A DNA stretch of 64,000 nt, from contig NC_064655.1 of assembly GCF_001723175.1 (NCBI RefSeq), positions 558,001 through 622,000 of the forward strand, in the 5' to 3' direction. This DNA is from Penicillium oxalicum. Lineage: Eukaryota > Ascomycota > Eurotiomycetes > Eurotiales > Aspergillaceae. This document shows positions 1 through 12,893 of this stretch, in pieces. The notes beneath the pieces were generated by a model. The model was not told the DNA's origin, ran no database searches, and saw nothing but the letters and a program-made list of their open reading frames with translations. Numbering within the stretch: position 1 is the first letter of the stretch; each line of letters begins with the position of its first letter. Made by a program: the position numbers and the translations under genes.

Positions 1-1213
1 CGAGAACTACGGCGACATCGGGGGAGGCTATATGAAGTCGCAGCAGGATGAGGAATACATGTCTGCAAGCAAGCGCTCCACGCAGGGGCTGGCCATCCCT
101 CCCTCCGGCTCGTCCGCGTCATCTCGTGCGCCGTCTCCCGCAAACGCCCATGTCGCCGCCAAACCACCCCCGTCGGCCTCGGGGCCGGTGCTGTCTGATC
201 TACTGCCCAATGTACGATCCAAGACTGGGAAGTCGGCGCGACACGCTGGTGGAAGTGCTGGCAATACCGGAAGTGGCTCCAAGGGAGGCGCCACACTCAC
301 CACGAATAATATCTCTGATCTGACATCTGCCATTGCGATGCTGGAGTTGTCAACGAATCCGACTATGGGGACCGAGAAACGCAAATGCACCTGTAACGCG
401 ACGATCCATCCCTTATTCGATCCTGCCCCAAACTGCATCAACTGCGGCAAGATCATATGCTCCCTGGAAGGGCTGCAGCCCTGCTCCTTCTGCGGAACGC
501 CCTTACTCTCCCCCGGGGAGATTCAGAGCATGATCAAGGAGCTTCGCGCGGAGCGTGGACAAGAGAAGATGCGCGCCCACAACGACAGCGTCCATCATGA
601 TGGAGGACCACGACCCACGGGTTCCGGGCCCGGGTCCGCTGCCTCCAGCAAGCTCGATGCCGCCCGCGCTCACAGGGACAAACTTTTGCAGTTCCAGGCC
701 CAGAATGCTCGCCGCACCAAGGTGGTCGATGAGGCGGCCGACTTTGAGACTCCCAATGTGGCGTCCACTCTGTGGATGAGCCCAGCACAACGAGCGCTGG
801 CGCTCAAGAAGCAGCAGCGGATTCAAAGGGAGATCGAAGACAAGGCTCGACCGGAATGGGAGAAGAAACAAACCATCATGAGCCTCGACATCAAGGGGGG
901 CAAGGTGCGTCGAGTTTACCAGTCTGCCCCGGTGGAGTCTCCTTCCCATGTCAGCGAGCCTGAGCCGGAGGACGAGGCTGAGGCCGAGGCCGAGCAACAA
1001 ACTCGCTCAAAGGGGCATGCCTTTAGCCACAACCCGCTGCTCGCCGCTGGAGGACTGATGCGTCCGGTCTGGCGCGCTCCAGAGGGAAAGGGACCCGAGT
1101 CCGGTGAGCGGGCGGAGCGGAAACAGACGTGGCGCCGCGTGCAAGACGACAATGATGATAATGAGCAGTGGATTCTCGACGGTGGGCTCCACGGCCACGA
1201 TGAGTCTGTCTGA
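1..1213 (+). CDS. C2HC5 zinc-finger protein, ASC-1/TRIP4-like (5' end outside window)
   Basis: The frame is open from base 2 and runs without a break to the TGA at 1211-1213, so the gene starts upstream; the Met at 32 is probably internal. Numbered from that Met, a zinc-binding cluster is visible at C119, C121, H126, C135, C138, C143, C151 and C154, the spacing of the zf-C2HC5 domain of activating signal cointegrator 1 (TRIP4; yeast Rqt4). The region before it is Ser/Pro/Ala-rich and probably disordered, and an acidic Glu/Ala run lies near the C-terminus. In the family this protein works with the ASCC/RQT helicase complex, which splits collided ribosomes, and also as a transcription cofactor; the role here is inferred from the finger alone. 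No intron is needed in the visible part. Confidence 0.8.
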   Translation, partial: ENYGDIGGGYMKSQQDEEYMSASKRSTQGLAIPPSGSSASSRAPSPANAHVAAKPPPSASGPVLSDLLPNVRSKTGKSARHAGGSAGNTGSGSKGGATLTTNNISDLTSAIAMLELSTNPTMGTEKRKCTCNATIHPLFDPAPNCINCGKIICSLEGLQPCSFCGTPLLSPGEIQSMIKELRAERGQEKMRAHNDSVHHDGGPRPTGSGPGSAASSKLDAARAHRDKLLQFQAQNARRTKVVDEAADFETPNVASTLWMSPAQRALALKKQQRIQREIEDKARPEWEKKQTIMSLDIKGGKVRRVYQSAPVESPSHVSEPEPEDEAEAEAEQQTRSKGHAFSHNPLLAAGGLMRPVWRAPEGKGPESGERAERKQTWRRVQDDNDDNEQWILDGGLHGHDESV

Positions 1214-2367
1214 GCAGTAGGGTCGATCACTTCATAGCCTTTGTGCGTCCGTCGGCCGCCTTTGCCACGTTCCCATCCACACACATGGGGGCTTTGGTGT
1301 CCCTGGGGGGGTCCCTCGGCCGAGATCCTTCGTCCAGGAGAAATCAATTCTGACGGTCTTGGTGGTTCTATATTTGCATGGCATGGTTGGAAAGTGGCAC
1401 ACACTCGCGCTCTGCAACCCTTGGAGATGTGGCTGAGTCCATCCTCTGTCGGCGGGCTGGGTCATGAAAGCCCCGAGGCCGAGTCTCTTTCATATTCACT
1501 TTTAGGGAAGAGACCTTGCAAGTGGATATTGGAATGGGGGGGGGAGGTGGCTTTTCTCGCTACTTCATTTCCGATCCCCGCTATAGGAAAAGGCAGACTC
1601 TCGGATACGAGGGGACCTTTCTTCATCGGCCGATGAGCTATATAGATTACCGTAAATGTACGACCTAGACGCAAGTGACCGGCCAAAATGGTTTAAGATT
1701 TACAGCCTGTGAATACATATTTATATGCCCAGAAATGAAAAGAGAGTGTCTCGGGGCTCGAGCTCAAGACCTGTTAGGTATCTGTCTTGTCTTTTCTTTT
1801 TTTTCCATTTTCTTCCATTTTTTTTGACTCGGTCCGTCAATGATACACCACGAATACACAATCTCATGGTGAACTGGACAGATTGAAACAAAGTTCACAC
1901 TGATGAAATATTTGAGGTAGTCAGTGTAAGTCCAGGTGCCTACCTCCAGTCCTACTCCATGACCGACCCCCCTTGCCAGTGACTTTAATAACCCCGGTAC
2001 CACGATCTGATAATCTCCCCGACTGGCACGTCCATGTACGCCACACCTATATCGATCGACTTTAATCCTGTCCTCTGGTCTGGGATAGAATCCCGTCTCT
2101 GCGAGAGGACAGCCCCCGCCTGGTGCTTTCATGACCCCAAGTTCCTTCCCCCTACATTCGGTATATTTTAGTTTTAGTGACCGTGGATCCTTGACTCTCG
2201 GGTCGCGTTCCAGCTCAGCACGGGGGTCCGCGGGCATAGATGTTGACAACCCGCGTATATACGTCTTTGTCGGCTCGAATAGACTATCGATGATATGGAT
2301 GGTCTCTGTCTGGCCTTGCCTTGTGAGGGGTGTCCACACTTGGATCTGGGCCTGGTGGACACTGCTG

Positions 2368-2454
<87 letters not shown>

Positions 2455-3117
2455 TCAAATGTGCTAATCCAGTCCTCATGAACCCAGGTGGGTTGAGTAA
2501 GCATTGTCTCACCATGGACTCGCCAGGCCTTGCCTGCAGTGATGGTTACGACGAGTATCTGCCAAGGCAAACCACACAATTGGTGACTCGGTTGGAGGGG
2601 GTCGGCACATCTGACAAGATCCTCGAAATTGCGGAGAGATGCCGAGTCTTTCTCTCCACACGAAAAGGTCTCCAGCAATGTCTCATTTCACGCTGACCTT
2701 CGCCAGCCCTGCGAAATATCCGACCATAGCCGCGGCTGATCTCAGTGCCCGCTTTCCGAAGAGAATCGAAGTCGCACCAAAGCCTGGGAGGCCTGTCGAG
2801 CAGCGCGTCCAGCCCTCCATGCGGTGGATCTCGCGTCATCGTCGGCGGGTGGGACGGCTGGTCGCGGGTACCTTCGGTGGGAACCTCCGAGAAACATCAA
2901 AGTACCGCGTGCACACATTTTGGCAGCAGTGGGACATGCCCAAGTGGGATGGAGACCAGGAGACGGACGATGGAGAGTATCGACCAGTATATAGTCCTCA
3001 CAGGCTGGCTCCTCGGTCCGGAGAGGGAGAGAAAAGGAAGTGGGAAATTCTGGGAATCCTTCGTGGTCCATCGGTGCCTCCAGTAGACCTCATTTTCCTC
3101 GTCAGCGTCGATTCATC
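1214..3117. other. Intergenic: 3' flank of zinc-finger gene and P450 upstream region
   Basis: About 1.9 kb without a convincing gene. Apparent ORFs on both strands here are either translations of the CTA repeat (poly-Ser, poly-Thr, poly-Leu, poly-Val) or lack any recognisable domain. The 3' half is presumably the P450 promoter. Confidence 0.6.
2368..2454. repeat. (CTA)29 trinucleotide microsatellite
   Basis: Twenty-nine uninterrupted CTA units, preceded by two CTG units. It lies about 0.66 kb upstream of the P450 start codon. Every frame across it is open, which creates spurious homopolymeric ORFs on both strands. Confidence 0.97.
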
Positions 3118-4955
3118 ATGCTCATCGGGCCGATGCTCAGTCAACTCACCCTGCAGAGGTTGGCAGTGGATCTGCTCAGCGTCGCAGGCGTTCTGGTATG
3201 AAGACAAATCACCCTGTGCTCTTGCCCGGGGGAACAGACGTCCCCCCGGGCCGACTCGCGTGCATGCAGTGGACAGACTCGCTGACCAGAGAACGAACAT
3301 GGCCACCCTTTTGTACACCCAAAATAGACCATCGCCTACATTCTCTACAATCGACTTGTTCATCCTCTTCGCCACATCCCCGGTCCCTTCTGGGCCACCA
3401 TCACCCCATGGGTCCAACTCTACCACGGCCTCAAAGGTGATCGTCATCTCTGGCTGCATCGCCTTCATCAACAGTACGGCACTCATGTCCGCGTCGCACC
3501 CAACTTTGTCTCGGTCAATACCGACCGCGGTCTTCACGACATCTACGGCCACGGTAAGCGTCTCCAAAAGGCCGATTTCTACAACGCCTTCCCCGCGATC
3601 AAGGGAGTGTACAACACCCACAATGCCATCGACAAGACCATGCATGGACGCAAGCGTCGTGTCCTGAGCCAGGCCTTCTCCGAGGCCGCCCTTAAGGGTA
3701 TGGAGGATGTCATGCTGTTGCATGTCCGACAGCTTTGTGCCGAATTGGCTGGTGAAGGGGGCACCCAGACCGGAGAGAGCCAAGGTGTGGTGCGGAATAT
3801 GGGCAACTGGTTCAGCTACCTGTCGTACGATGTCATGGGCGAACTCTGTTTCGGTAAGAGCTTCGACATGCTCGTCGCTGAGGGCAAGAGACATATGATC
3901 GGTCTGGTGGATCGGGCGGCCAATCGTCACTATGTGGTGAGTCTTTTCCAACCGTCCTCGCTTTTTATCCTTTTTTTTTCCTTTCCCCGTCTTTTTCTTC
4001 TGAAAGTCGCTGGCTCATTCTAATGCCTCTGCCTTCTGTTTTCTCTTCTTCTTAGTGCGGACTATGGATGCCTCTCGATCGATGGCACCTGGACCAGATC
4101 TTCATTCGCAAACTGACCCAGGACCGCTGGAACTTCATCATGAACTCGCGCGTGGAAGCCAACAAGCGCGCCCAGGAGCGTGCCATGGCCGGCCGTGAGG
4201 CCAAAAAGGACTTCTTCTACTACCTGCTGAATGCCAAAGACCCGGAAACCGGCAAAGGTCTGACCACCCCGGAGCTCTGGGGTGAAGCCAACGTCCTGAT
4301 GATCGCCGGGAGCGACACCACCTCGACCACGCTCGCGGCGACCCTCTTCTATCTCGTCCGCACGCCCGAGGCCCTGGCCAAGTTGACCAAGGAAGTCCGC
4401 AATGCCTTTTCCTCCGTCGAAGAGATCGCCAGCGGCAGCAAGCTGAACGAGCTGGTCTTCCTCAAGGCCTGCATTGACGAGGCCCTCCGTCTGGCACCCG
4501 CGGTTCCGGGAGCACCTCCACGCGAGGTGATGCAAGGCGGCGCGATGGTGGATGGCGTCTTCCTGCCTGCCGGCACCGACTGTGGCACACCCACCTACTC
4601 CATTCACCGACAGCCCCAGTACTACCGCGAGCCCGAGACGTACATCCCCGAGCGCTGGATCGAGGGCGCAACATGCAAGGTTGGCGGCGTCGCCTGGACC
4701 AGCACCAAAGAGGACATCGAGACCGCGCGGCGGGCATTCTGTCCATTCAGCATTGGACCGCGGGGATGTATCGGCAAGAGTATGGCGTTCATGGAGATGC
4801 GCCTGACGCTGGCCCGTCTTGTCTTCCTGTTCGATATGTCCCTGGCCGACCGCGAAGGTGAAGATGCCAACGGCCATTTGGCCCTGATTGACCACTTCAC
4901 CAGTGCGAAGAATGGTCCTAATGTAGAGTTTCAAAAAGTGCTGCCGGGAGTATGA
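3118..4955 (+). CDS. Cytochrome P450 monooxygenase, membrane-anchored
   Basis: Three exons: 3118-3195, 3328-3936 and 4056-4955, with introns of 132 and 119 bp, all in phase 0; 528 residues, normal for a microsomal fungal P450. The N-terminus has a hydrophobic anchor followed by a proline hinge (RHIPGPF). The I-helix shows AGSDTTS (residues 313-319), the K-helix ExxR is EALR (371-374), then PERW (427-430) and the haem loop FSIGPRGCIG with the cysteine ligand at about 467. Overall sequence resembles the isotrichodermin C-15 hydroxylase-like group of secondary-metabolism P450s; the substrate cannot be read from sequence. Exon 1 matters: only splicing 3196-3327 joins the anchor to the hinge in frame. 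It precedes an Mpv17 gene on the same strand, and a drug-type exporter lies 2.5 kb downstream. Confidence 0.93.
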
Positions 4956-5520
4956 AAAGTCCTCCCCGAAGCGGCCAGAAAAGAGAACCGACTTCATTTG
5001 AAATTGGTAACATGATGATGTGTATGAAATGCTCCAGGAGGGATTCTTTTCTTTTTCCTTTCTCTCTCTCTCTTTTTTTTTTAATTCAGCATCTTCTCGT
5101 CTTCATTTTTTTGTTCTCTGTGCATATACCTGCCATTCAACTTAGCGAATGAATCTATTCATGATGAGAATGCCTCTTGTATAGTTTCCTTATCCGCCAA
5201 GCATAGCAACTTGAATGTGGCCGGTCCAAGTGAAATCGGATTCGGGACACGGTTGCGCGTTCTTGGCGATCCTCGAGGTCCGCCCGTCCAGCCCCCAACA
5301 AGAACCCAAACGACGGACCATGTCGAATTTCATCCAACCTTGACTCATTCCTCTCTTTTCTTCTTCAAATATTGGCGTGTGACGACGCCGTCGCCCTCTC
5401 CTCACACCCCATCTCAGGTCGTCTCTGCGAGCGGCGGTGGTGGTGGTTGTGGTAGCGTTTCTTCTCTGTTTGTGCTTCATCAATCCCGGTCTTGATGGAT
5501 TCAGCTTGGAATTCGCGATC
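4956..5520. other. Intergenic: P450 3' flank and Mpv17 promoter
   Basis: 565 bp with a strong pyrimidine tract around 5046-5084 and no coding signal that survives comparison with the flanking genes. Confidence 0.6.
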
Positions 5521-6611
5521 ATGCCGTCCGCTCTTTTGGTGACCTTTGCACAATCCACCGTGTTGAATGCCATTTCCAACGTCCTGGCGCAATTGATTGA
5601 CCAGCGCAAAAACACCGTAAGTAGAGACTGGACCCTTTTCCTCCCCGTCCCTTTCTGCCTCTGCCTCTCTCTCCCTCCCTCCCTCCCCCCTAGGAACTAT
5701 GTAGACACGAAGATGCTCAGAGAAATTTTATTATATCACTCCTCCCAATGACCAGAGGAGACCCTCAAGCAAAGATCAATCATCTTCAAAAGGGCGATCA
5801 GGCGAAAAAAAAAAAAGAACGTCCTCATCCCTGATATCTCCATCAAAATCTCCTCCATCCCAGCAACAGCAGAAGACAAAAAGAAAACACACACACACAC
5901 AGATCACCAAATTAACAAATCATCCAGACTCCCTTTACACTCAACACTCTCGCTCTGCTCCAATTCATCACCTATGGCATTCTCATCGTCCCCATCAATT
6001 TCTACTGGCAACGTGCCCTCGAAGCCCGCTATCCCGGGTTTCCCACCCGCGCGGAACTCACTCGCGCTCTGCGCTCCTGGCGCTCTCTCTTCTCCCTTTC
6101 TGCTCTCCGATCCATCTGTTCCTCCTTATTTCCCTTCGCGGCCGCCTCGGCCGCACCACGTATCAACGTGGATGCCGTACTGCCCAGACATCGGGACAAG
6201 ATCAAGGAAAAAGATGAGTACGAGTATGAAAGTCGCTACTGGGCGCCCCGGCCACGCGCGTCTCGTTCAGGGCTTCATAGCTTTGTGATGAAATTCCTCT
6301 TTGATCAGACAATTGCGGGAGTCATGAATATCATCCTGTTTGTCGTCTTGATTAATTTTCTCAAGGGTGAGACTTGGGACAAGATTGGCCATTTGGTTCT
6401 TTTGGTATGTTTCTTTTCTTTTCTTTTCACATGATTCAATTCCTGACCATATCGCTAGGATTTCACCCCAATCATGATCGCTCGACTCAAGTATCGGCCC
6501 GTTGTTTCGACGCTCATGTACACGGTCATTCCGGTCGATCGCCGGGTGGTCTTTGGCAGTGCCTGTGGTGTGATATGGGGCATTTATCTCAGTTTATATG
6601 CTGTCGTTTGA
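5521..6611 (+). CDS. Mpv17/PMP22 family membrane protein
   Basis: Three exons: 5521-5616, 5928-6404 and 6459-6611, with introns of 311 and 54 bp in phase 0; 241 residues, usual for the family. The N-terminus (IDQRKNT followed by an LLQFITYG helix) and the C-terminus (PVDRRVVFG then VIWGIYLSLYAVV) match the Mpv17/PMP22 fold of four membrane helices found in peroxisomal and inner mitochondrial membranes. S. cerevisiae Sym1 is the best known fungal member and helps mitochondria at high temperature. The acceptor at 5926-5927 was chosen because it alone joins exon 1 to the conserved second helix in phase. A longer arginine-rich loop (about residues 60-105) lies between the helices. Likely housekeeping rather than part of a metabolite cluster. 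Confidence 0.88.
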
Positions 6612-7418
6612 GCGTGTTCGGTTTTACTTCCCCCCCTTATTTTTAAACTCTTTTGTTTTCTTTCAATCCGGTGCTACCGTGTTTATAGGTCGTCGTACAG
6701 TACTTGCAAAGACTGTTTCTGCCATCATGCCATTTTTTTTTCTTCTTTTCTCTTGTCAAGTTGGGGTTTAATGTTCATTCATATGTTGGTGAAAAGGGAA
6801 AAGCACAGGTCATCCTGTCCGGTCGTTGTTTTTCTCTCTGTTTACCCCCTTTTTTTTTCTATTGGTACTACCTACCTTGGTCGATAATTGTATCTCTTGT
6901 GTATAGACATTGCTTTTGTCTTGAAGAATTCTATATTTGTCTCTTCAATTCATGGGCCATGCTCGTCCATTTTAACACACAGCTACCTATACAAGCAGCG
7001 TGGTGATGCATTCGATCTAAAAGATAGATTTGGTTCACATAATTCATTTTCCATAGACATGATTCAAGGACTTAAGATTAGAGTTAGTTGTTTTTTTTTC
7101 CAGACCCTAAAAGAGGGCGTTGGTATAAGGTGAGCGGCGATACCGTCGTTGACGCGAGGGGGGTGGGGTTCCCGCTCAGACATTAGAGAACGTAATTGAA
7201 AAGGATACTCAAAGTAGAGTATGCGAGAAAAGAGGTCCACGGACGAGCATCCAAAGCGGAAATCGAGAAGATCGGGGGGAGGGGGGTGAGGAGGGGTGGA
7301 TGCCTCGGGAAAAAATTAAGAAAAAAAAAGGCAACCATCTCTATCACCCTCTCGGACCCTCTTCCAGATGATATGATGAGAGGAAAGTGGTAGAGCCGCG
7401 AGTGAGATCTTGACCCCT
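6612..7418. other. Intergenic between convergent Mpv17 and MFS genes
   Basis: 807 bp, T-rich on the plus strand, holding the 3' flanks of the two convergent genes. Short ORFs here have no recognisable domain. Confidence 0.6.
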
Positions 7419-9637
7419 TCAAACAGCAGGGGTTTCAATCTTCTTGCCCTTGACCGAGAGCCACTCGACAAACAAGGGCCCGATTAGCGAGAGCGCGCCC
7501 ATTGCCACAGCCACGTAGAATGTCTGTGTGAGCGCATCGTTATATGCAACCAGGACTTGCTGCAATAGAGTGCCGGAAACCAGTTTTCGAATCATGGTTG
7601 CACCGGCCGCCACGAGCTGGGCGGCATTCGCATCGGGAGCGTCCACCTGCAAATAGTGCAGCAGTTGGTTCTGAAAGATGTTCTGAGCCACGGAGATGAA
7701 GATGGCTCCGCCCAAAGTCTGAGCAAACATGATAAGAGCCGTCCCGCTTGGAACGTCGGCGGGCTTGAGGGCGGTTTGCACGACAATCATGGGTTGTTGC
7801 ATCCCCAGACCCAAACCGATACCGAAGAGTGCTTGGTACCCGATCCATTTGGGGTGACCCGAGTCAACTTCGAGGGTAGACAGCAGACCCGCACCGATGG
7901 TCATGACGATCGAAGAAGCGATCATAAAGGGAGTATAGTATCCACAGGCCGTGACCAGTCCACCGGCAAGGATCGACACCAGCACCACGGTAATGATCGT
8001 GGGCAAGTTCATGATCCCCGATTTGACAGCAGTAGCGCCCTTGATCGCTTGGAACCAGATGGGGAGCTGTAAATCACCTGTTAGTTTACAGATGAACGTT
8101 CCGAAAGGAACCCCCAATCAAGGTTGAGAGGTAGTAAAGGAAAGAAAGGAAGAAAAAAGAAACTCACATAGTAGACCAACACAAAGTATCCTGCACCGAT
8201 TGCCAGCGCATACCATGCGGCACCCCAGACATTTCGATTCTTGATCAGTCGAGGAGGAACGGTGGCACGATCTTGCCCACGCCACTGGATGACCGCGAAG
8301 ATGATGGTCAAGACTCCAAAGACAACAAACAACGCAATAATTCGTCCACTACCCCAGGCATATTTGACACCACCCCACTGCAATGCGAGCAACAGACAGA
8401 TGATCGCGGGCAAGAAAAAGATGGAGCCAATGAGGTCAAGTTCCGCAAGCTGCTCTTTCCAGCCCATGGTAGCCTTCAACGCCTTATTCCCCTGGAAGAA
8501 GAAAAACACGAAGAAGAATGTGACACCCCCGATAGGCAGGTTGATATAGAAACACCAGCGCCAAGTCAGTCTATCTGTGAACGCTCCTCCCATGCTTGGA
8601 TAAGACAGCGGTCGTCAGTAAAAAGAAAAAAAAAAGTGCCAGGAGGGGACGGCTGTGAATGGATCATATTTGAGAACTTACAGAGGGCCTGCCACGCTAG
8701 CAACACCAAACATCGCGCCCAAGACTCCTGTGTATACGGGACGCTTCACCAGGGGCACACTCTGCGTGATGATCAAGACTGAGCCCGAGAACAGGCCAGC
8801 CGCACCGAGACCAGCAATGGCTCGACCACAGATCAAGCCCACCGAACTCGGGGTCACACCGCAGACCAGAGAGCCAACCTCGAAGATGGACAGGGCGATG
8901 AGGTAGATCCATTTCACCGAGTAAAAGGTATACAACTTGCCAAATATCAGAGTCACGGCGCAAGTCGTGAGCAAGTAAGCGCTTCCATACCATCCCACAT
9001 CATTGAGTGAATTGAACTCGTCTGTGATTTTGGGAATAGCGGTGGCAATGATTGTGTTATCCTGCGGACGGAATACAAATGTAAGTCACGATTCAAGGAT
9101 CTAAAGCACTCGAAGAGAGCTTCCATGTGGATCATCTATTCCACTCGGGTATGTACGTACCAATGCCACACAGAACACGCAGAGACACAGGGCAATCGAG
9201 ATCAAGATCAATTTCCACGCGGTGGGATATTCGGACTCAGTCTCCTCGTCCTTGTTCTCCGCATCACTATCGCTCGAGCATTTCTCCTCTTCCCCGTTGA
9301 CGGGGACAGCCGCTGCGTCTTTTTCATCAAGTTCTTTAGCGACATTCTCATTCAACGGTGCGTGTGAATCATGACCCTCGAAGACTGTCTTTTGAGCCAT
9401 GTGGTCGATGGGCGAGGGACCCCGGGTGGAACCTCCGACAAGGGTGCTTTCGATGTCACTGGGCGGCTTTGGTGAAGACTCATTTCGAGCAAAGGGGTCC
9501 GACTCAGACGAGAAGACAATGTTGGGAGCAAGACTCGCAGGCGTGGCTCCATTTGCGGTGGAACTCGCATTCAGAACCGGAGTCCCTTCGTCTCTCACCT
9601 CTTTGGGCGCATCGGAAGGATTAAAGAATGTTGACAT
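7419..9637 (-). CDS. MFS multidrug exporter, DHA14-like
   Basis: Four exons on the minus strand: 9637-9161, 9061-8682, 8594-8168 and 8066-7419, with introns of 99, 87 and 101 bp; 643 residues. An Asp/Glu/Ser-rich cytosolic N-terminus of about 140 residues precedes the membrane part, which looks like fourteen helices. Family signs include [10 protein letters not shown] in the first loop, the antiporter motif C around [25 protein letters not shown], and [12 protein letters not shown] across the last splice junction. This is the proton-antiport drug or toxin efflux group that includes AflT-type pumps. An in-frame Met also exists at 9658, 21 bases upstream of the chosen start. The substrate is unknown. 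The position 2.5 kb from a P450 suggests, but does not prove, a shared pathway. Confidence 0.92.
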
Positions 9638-12600
9638 GATTTCACGGCCACTGCGCACAGAGTGGCGGGGAAGCAGTTCCCACGACGTCTGTTATTTGAG
9701 AAAAGTGTCTGAGATAAATTGCTAGGAGACACGAGCTGAAAGGGGCGTCAGGATCAGAATAGTGGCAAAAGCAGATTTTTTAGAGATCGGCCAGATATTA
9801 AAAACAAGCTGGAGGGTATAAGGTGGAGTGCAGCAGACGGAGAGAAGCCCATAGATGCGGGCCAACAGACGTGCAGGCCACGCAGGCAGATTGGCATGGC
9901 ACTCGTATCCAACACGATTGTCATCCCAACCGTACCATTTGTACAGGTCTCATCGAGAAATCGCGCGACCTTACTGACAAAAACTCTCTTTTTTTTGTCA
10001 CTTGCTTTTTTTTCTCTTGGGACAATTGGTCAGAGCTCTGGAATGTCCGGGCAACTGGAGGCCCCGAGAGTAGGTGTGAGCATGGGATATCCACATGTTG
10101 ATCTTCTGGGTACAGTACTAAGCTCCAGGACCGATTCTAAATCCAGATGTGTACAAAAAGAATGAGTCTCCGACGGTCGCACAGGTTGTGACGATGGATT
10201 CTCTCCATGTGGCCGGTTTGGCCAGATCCCGGGGTCATGGCGTTGTTGCATGAACTGGGCAGGTCGCACATGCAGCTTCATTGCGCCAAGGATTTTCCGT
10301 GTCTGCTCCATCTCACGGAGCGGTCTATGTAGTAATATCATGATTGTTCGAGAGGATCGTTCGACCTTGCTTCGATGAGCATGGTACAGACCGCAGCGCT
10401 CGGTTAACTGTCGTGCATCTGCCGATCCTTCAAAGTCATCTTTTCCCGCTCAGCATGCTGACCGAATTGTTCCCTCACTCTGCCCTGATCATGGCGTCAC
10501 CTTTTTTCGGTTGTGATCCAAGTCATGGGGGTAGAAGAATCATGTCGACTCTTAGGCTTACGAGAGAGCGAATCACGATTGGTAGACCAGGTGAAACCAC
10601 ATCTCTCAGCCGACGGACAGGGCTCAATCCCCCAGTTCCTCAACGCTGCAAGGATTGCCGAGTTCAAACCTGAAGATTCACGTATGGACCCAGACGGGTC
10701 CCATCGCCCTGACGGGGGCGGATCCACTGCGCGGCAACTGGAAGGGAATCGCGGGAGGGGCTGAGAAGATGATTGAGTCAATTCCACCGGATATCAATTA
10801 AGAGGGTCGACCCTTGCTCCACGATGAAAGTAAAGAACGCGGCGCGTGACGAACCGTTCCAAGTGCAAAAAGGGGGCCATACGAAGGGGGAAAAAGCAAA
10901 AAAAAAAATAGAGAGACGAAGAAGCAAAACTACACATTGTACGGCCGGCCAGCGTCGGGCAGATTGGGAAGACGTGATTTGCGTGTGGCCGAAGCAGGAC
11001 AGAGATGCGCCATACTATTTAGGCAGGTCTGAATGGCCAGCAAAGCCACCTCGTCGTTTAGGACCCAAAAAGGTGGACTGAGGATATGGACGTCTCTGGG
11101 TCGCATCTGCCAATTGAATAATCTTCAAGACCAGAGCGAGCTGCTGGAATTAGGTTGATTCAGGTGAAATACTTTGCGCGATTTTGCCAAGACGAACAGC
11201 CTCAAGGGGAGGAGTTCATCGTGCGCCCGGTGTGATGAAAAGATGCGATAGTCCACGCATCCACCGAGCAGGTGGATCTCGGAAGTGATCTGATTGTAGC
11301 CGGTCAATCGGTCAAATGAGGGTTGGAAGTGAAATCCCTCAAGAGGATTCAAAAGGATGAACTGTTCAAGAGTCGACCTGGTGAGGATGATCCTCAAATA
11401 CCAGGCCGTGCTTTGCTTGGCCGAGCAGAGAGGTCTGTGCCTCTCTGGCCGTGGCTGACGGGACTTGATGATCTCTGGCTTTCTGCAAGGAGGGTCTGCA
11501 ATGCTCAGGACTGAGACTGAGAGCGGGGGGTTCCTTTTCACCTGAGGTGTCCGTGTGTGAGGACCCCTGCGTCTGGGATCTCTCCTGGCGCCTGTTTTGG
11601 ATTCCTGTGTTGGTCTTACGGTGTGGCATGATGATGAACGGAGGGAAGGAATCAGCTGACTAGAGAGTCCGCTGGCAATCAGAATCCCCTTCCACTGACT
11701 GACGAAGATGCCTGTCTACACTGGGAAAGAGCTCGAGTACTCATCGCACAGGGTTTACTGGACTGCATTGAGAAATACCACCCGAGCGCAGTAATCAGAA
11801 CTGCAGTGTGGTACAAGAAGGAGATAGCAAGCAAATACTTGCATACCCGACCGAGTAGCCTCGAACATCTTCAGGGTCGAACTCTGTGTGTCGAAAGCAT
11901 AATGTATAGATCCAATTTCCCACTTTTGCGGTACTTTTTAAATGCCACTTACTGGTGATCACAACTTACAGCACTCCTCTCATCAGTTGAACTGCCTCAG
12001 TACTCAACTGTCACCCGTGGTGGTCCAATCGGCCAACTGGACAGAATCCGAGCACAAAGATGACGGGGAAGTTGCGCGGACTTTGGAGTTAAGGTATTGA
12101 CCACCTGCAAAAGACTTGCAACTTTGCCATCCTGGTCATCCTCTCCGCCCGTCTATTTATCCCACTTTGAGGCTCGGGCTACCTCCTAGAGCGAAAGGCT
12201 CATGTGAAAGGACACACAGCTATGCTGCATTCATTCTGATGCGCACACGGCTCCGGGGGTAGGGTACAAAGTGCAGCTAGAAAGTAGAAGAACTGAAGCA
12301 CCGCGGTCATGTGAGAGCGGATGACCGTACCGGAGATTAGCGTCGACTCCAAGTGGATGACATCATGGGCTCAGTCTCGGCCCGCTGACTGGAGCTTATC
12401 CCCGCATAATCCGTTGCTTCGACGGGCAAAGGGACCTACTAACTTAGCACGCACCACATTCAGTAAGCAGGTATTTCTCGATGCTCCGAAGTTTTGTCCG
12501 TTACTCTGAAAATCCTGCCAATCTGGGCTGAAGACTTTTCCCCTTTTGATCGATCGTCAGAGCACGACTAGAGGACTTTGGCTAGGTCGATTCCCTGTTC

Positions 12601-12893
12601 AGGGTCTCGATCCACGGGTGAGTCGACACGAGGCGTACTGTAGACCGATCGGTCCTTGAGATCTTATTTCCGGATGGATGACACCCGCCTAGATCGATGC
12701 ATCCACCGGATCCTGCGGAAGGGGAGTTGATGGAGAGTTGAGGATAAAAAGGTCAGGGGAATCCTCACTCGGTCAAACCATGCACCACAGTTCTATTCAG
12801 ACACCTGCGACACAAGCCATTGTGTTGTTTTGAGATTCGCCGTTAAACCGCCCCTTTTTTTCCGACTGTCTGAAGTTTGTGTGAATATTCACC
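9638..12893. other. Intergenic, 3.3 kb, between MFS and AKR starts
   Basis: The two flanking genes are divergent, so the stretch contains both promoters. A TATA-like GATAAAAA lies at about 12743, roughly 150 bp before the AKR start. Two overlapping minus-strand ORFs at 11125-11629 (87 and 138 codons) show no domain and no workable splice between them. Nothing else is recognisable. Confidence 0.55.

Noticed and set aside
1764..2678. 304-codon minus-strand ORF with a long poly-Ser run
   Set aside because: The run is a translation of the (CTA)29 repeat; the flanks have no recognisable domain and lie in the P450 upstream region.
2998..3951. 317-codon minus-strand ORF
   Set aside because: Antisense to exons 1 and 2 of the P450 gene.
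4062..4997. 311-codon minus-strand ORF
   Set aside because: Antisense to the haem-binding exon of the P450 gene.
11125..11629. Overlapping minus-strand ORFs of 87 and 138 codons
   Set aside because: The only splice that would join them needs an intron of about 24 bp, too short, and no domain is seen.
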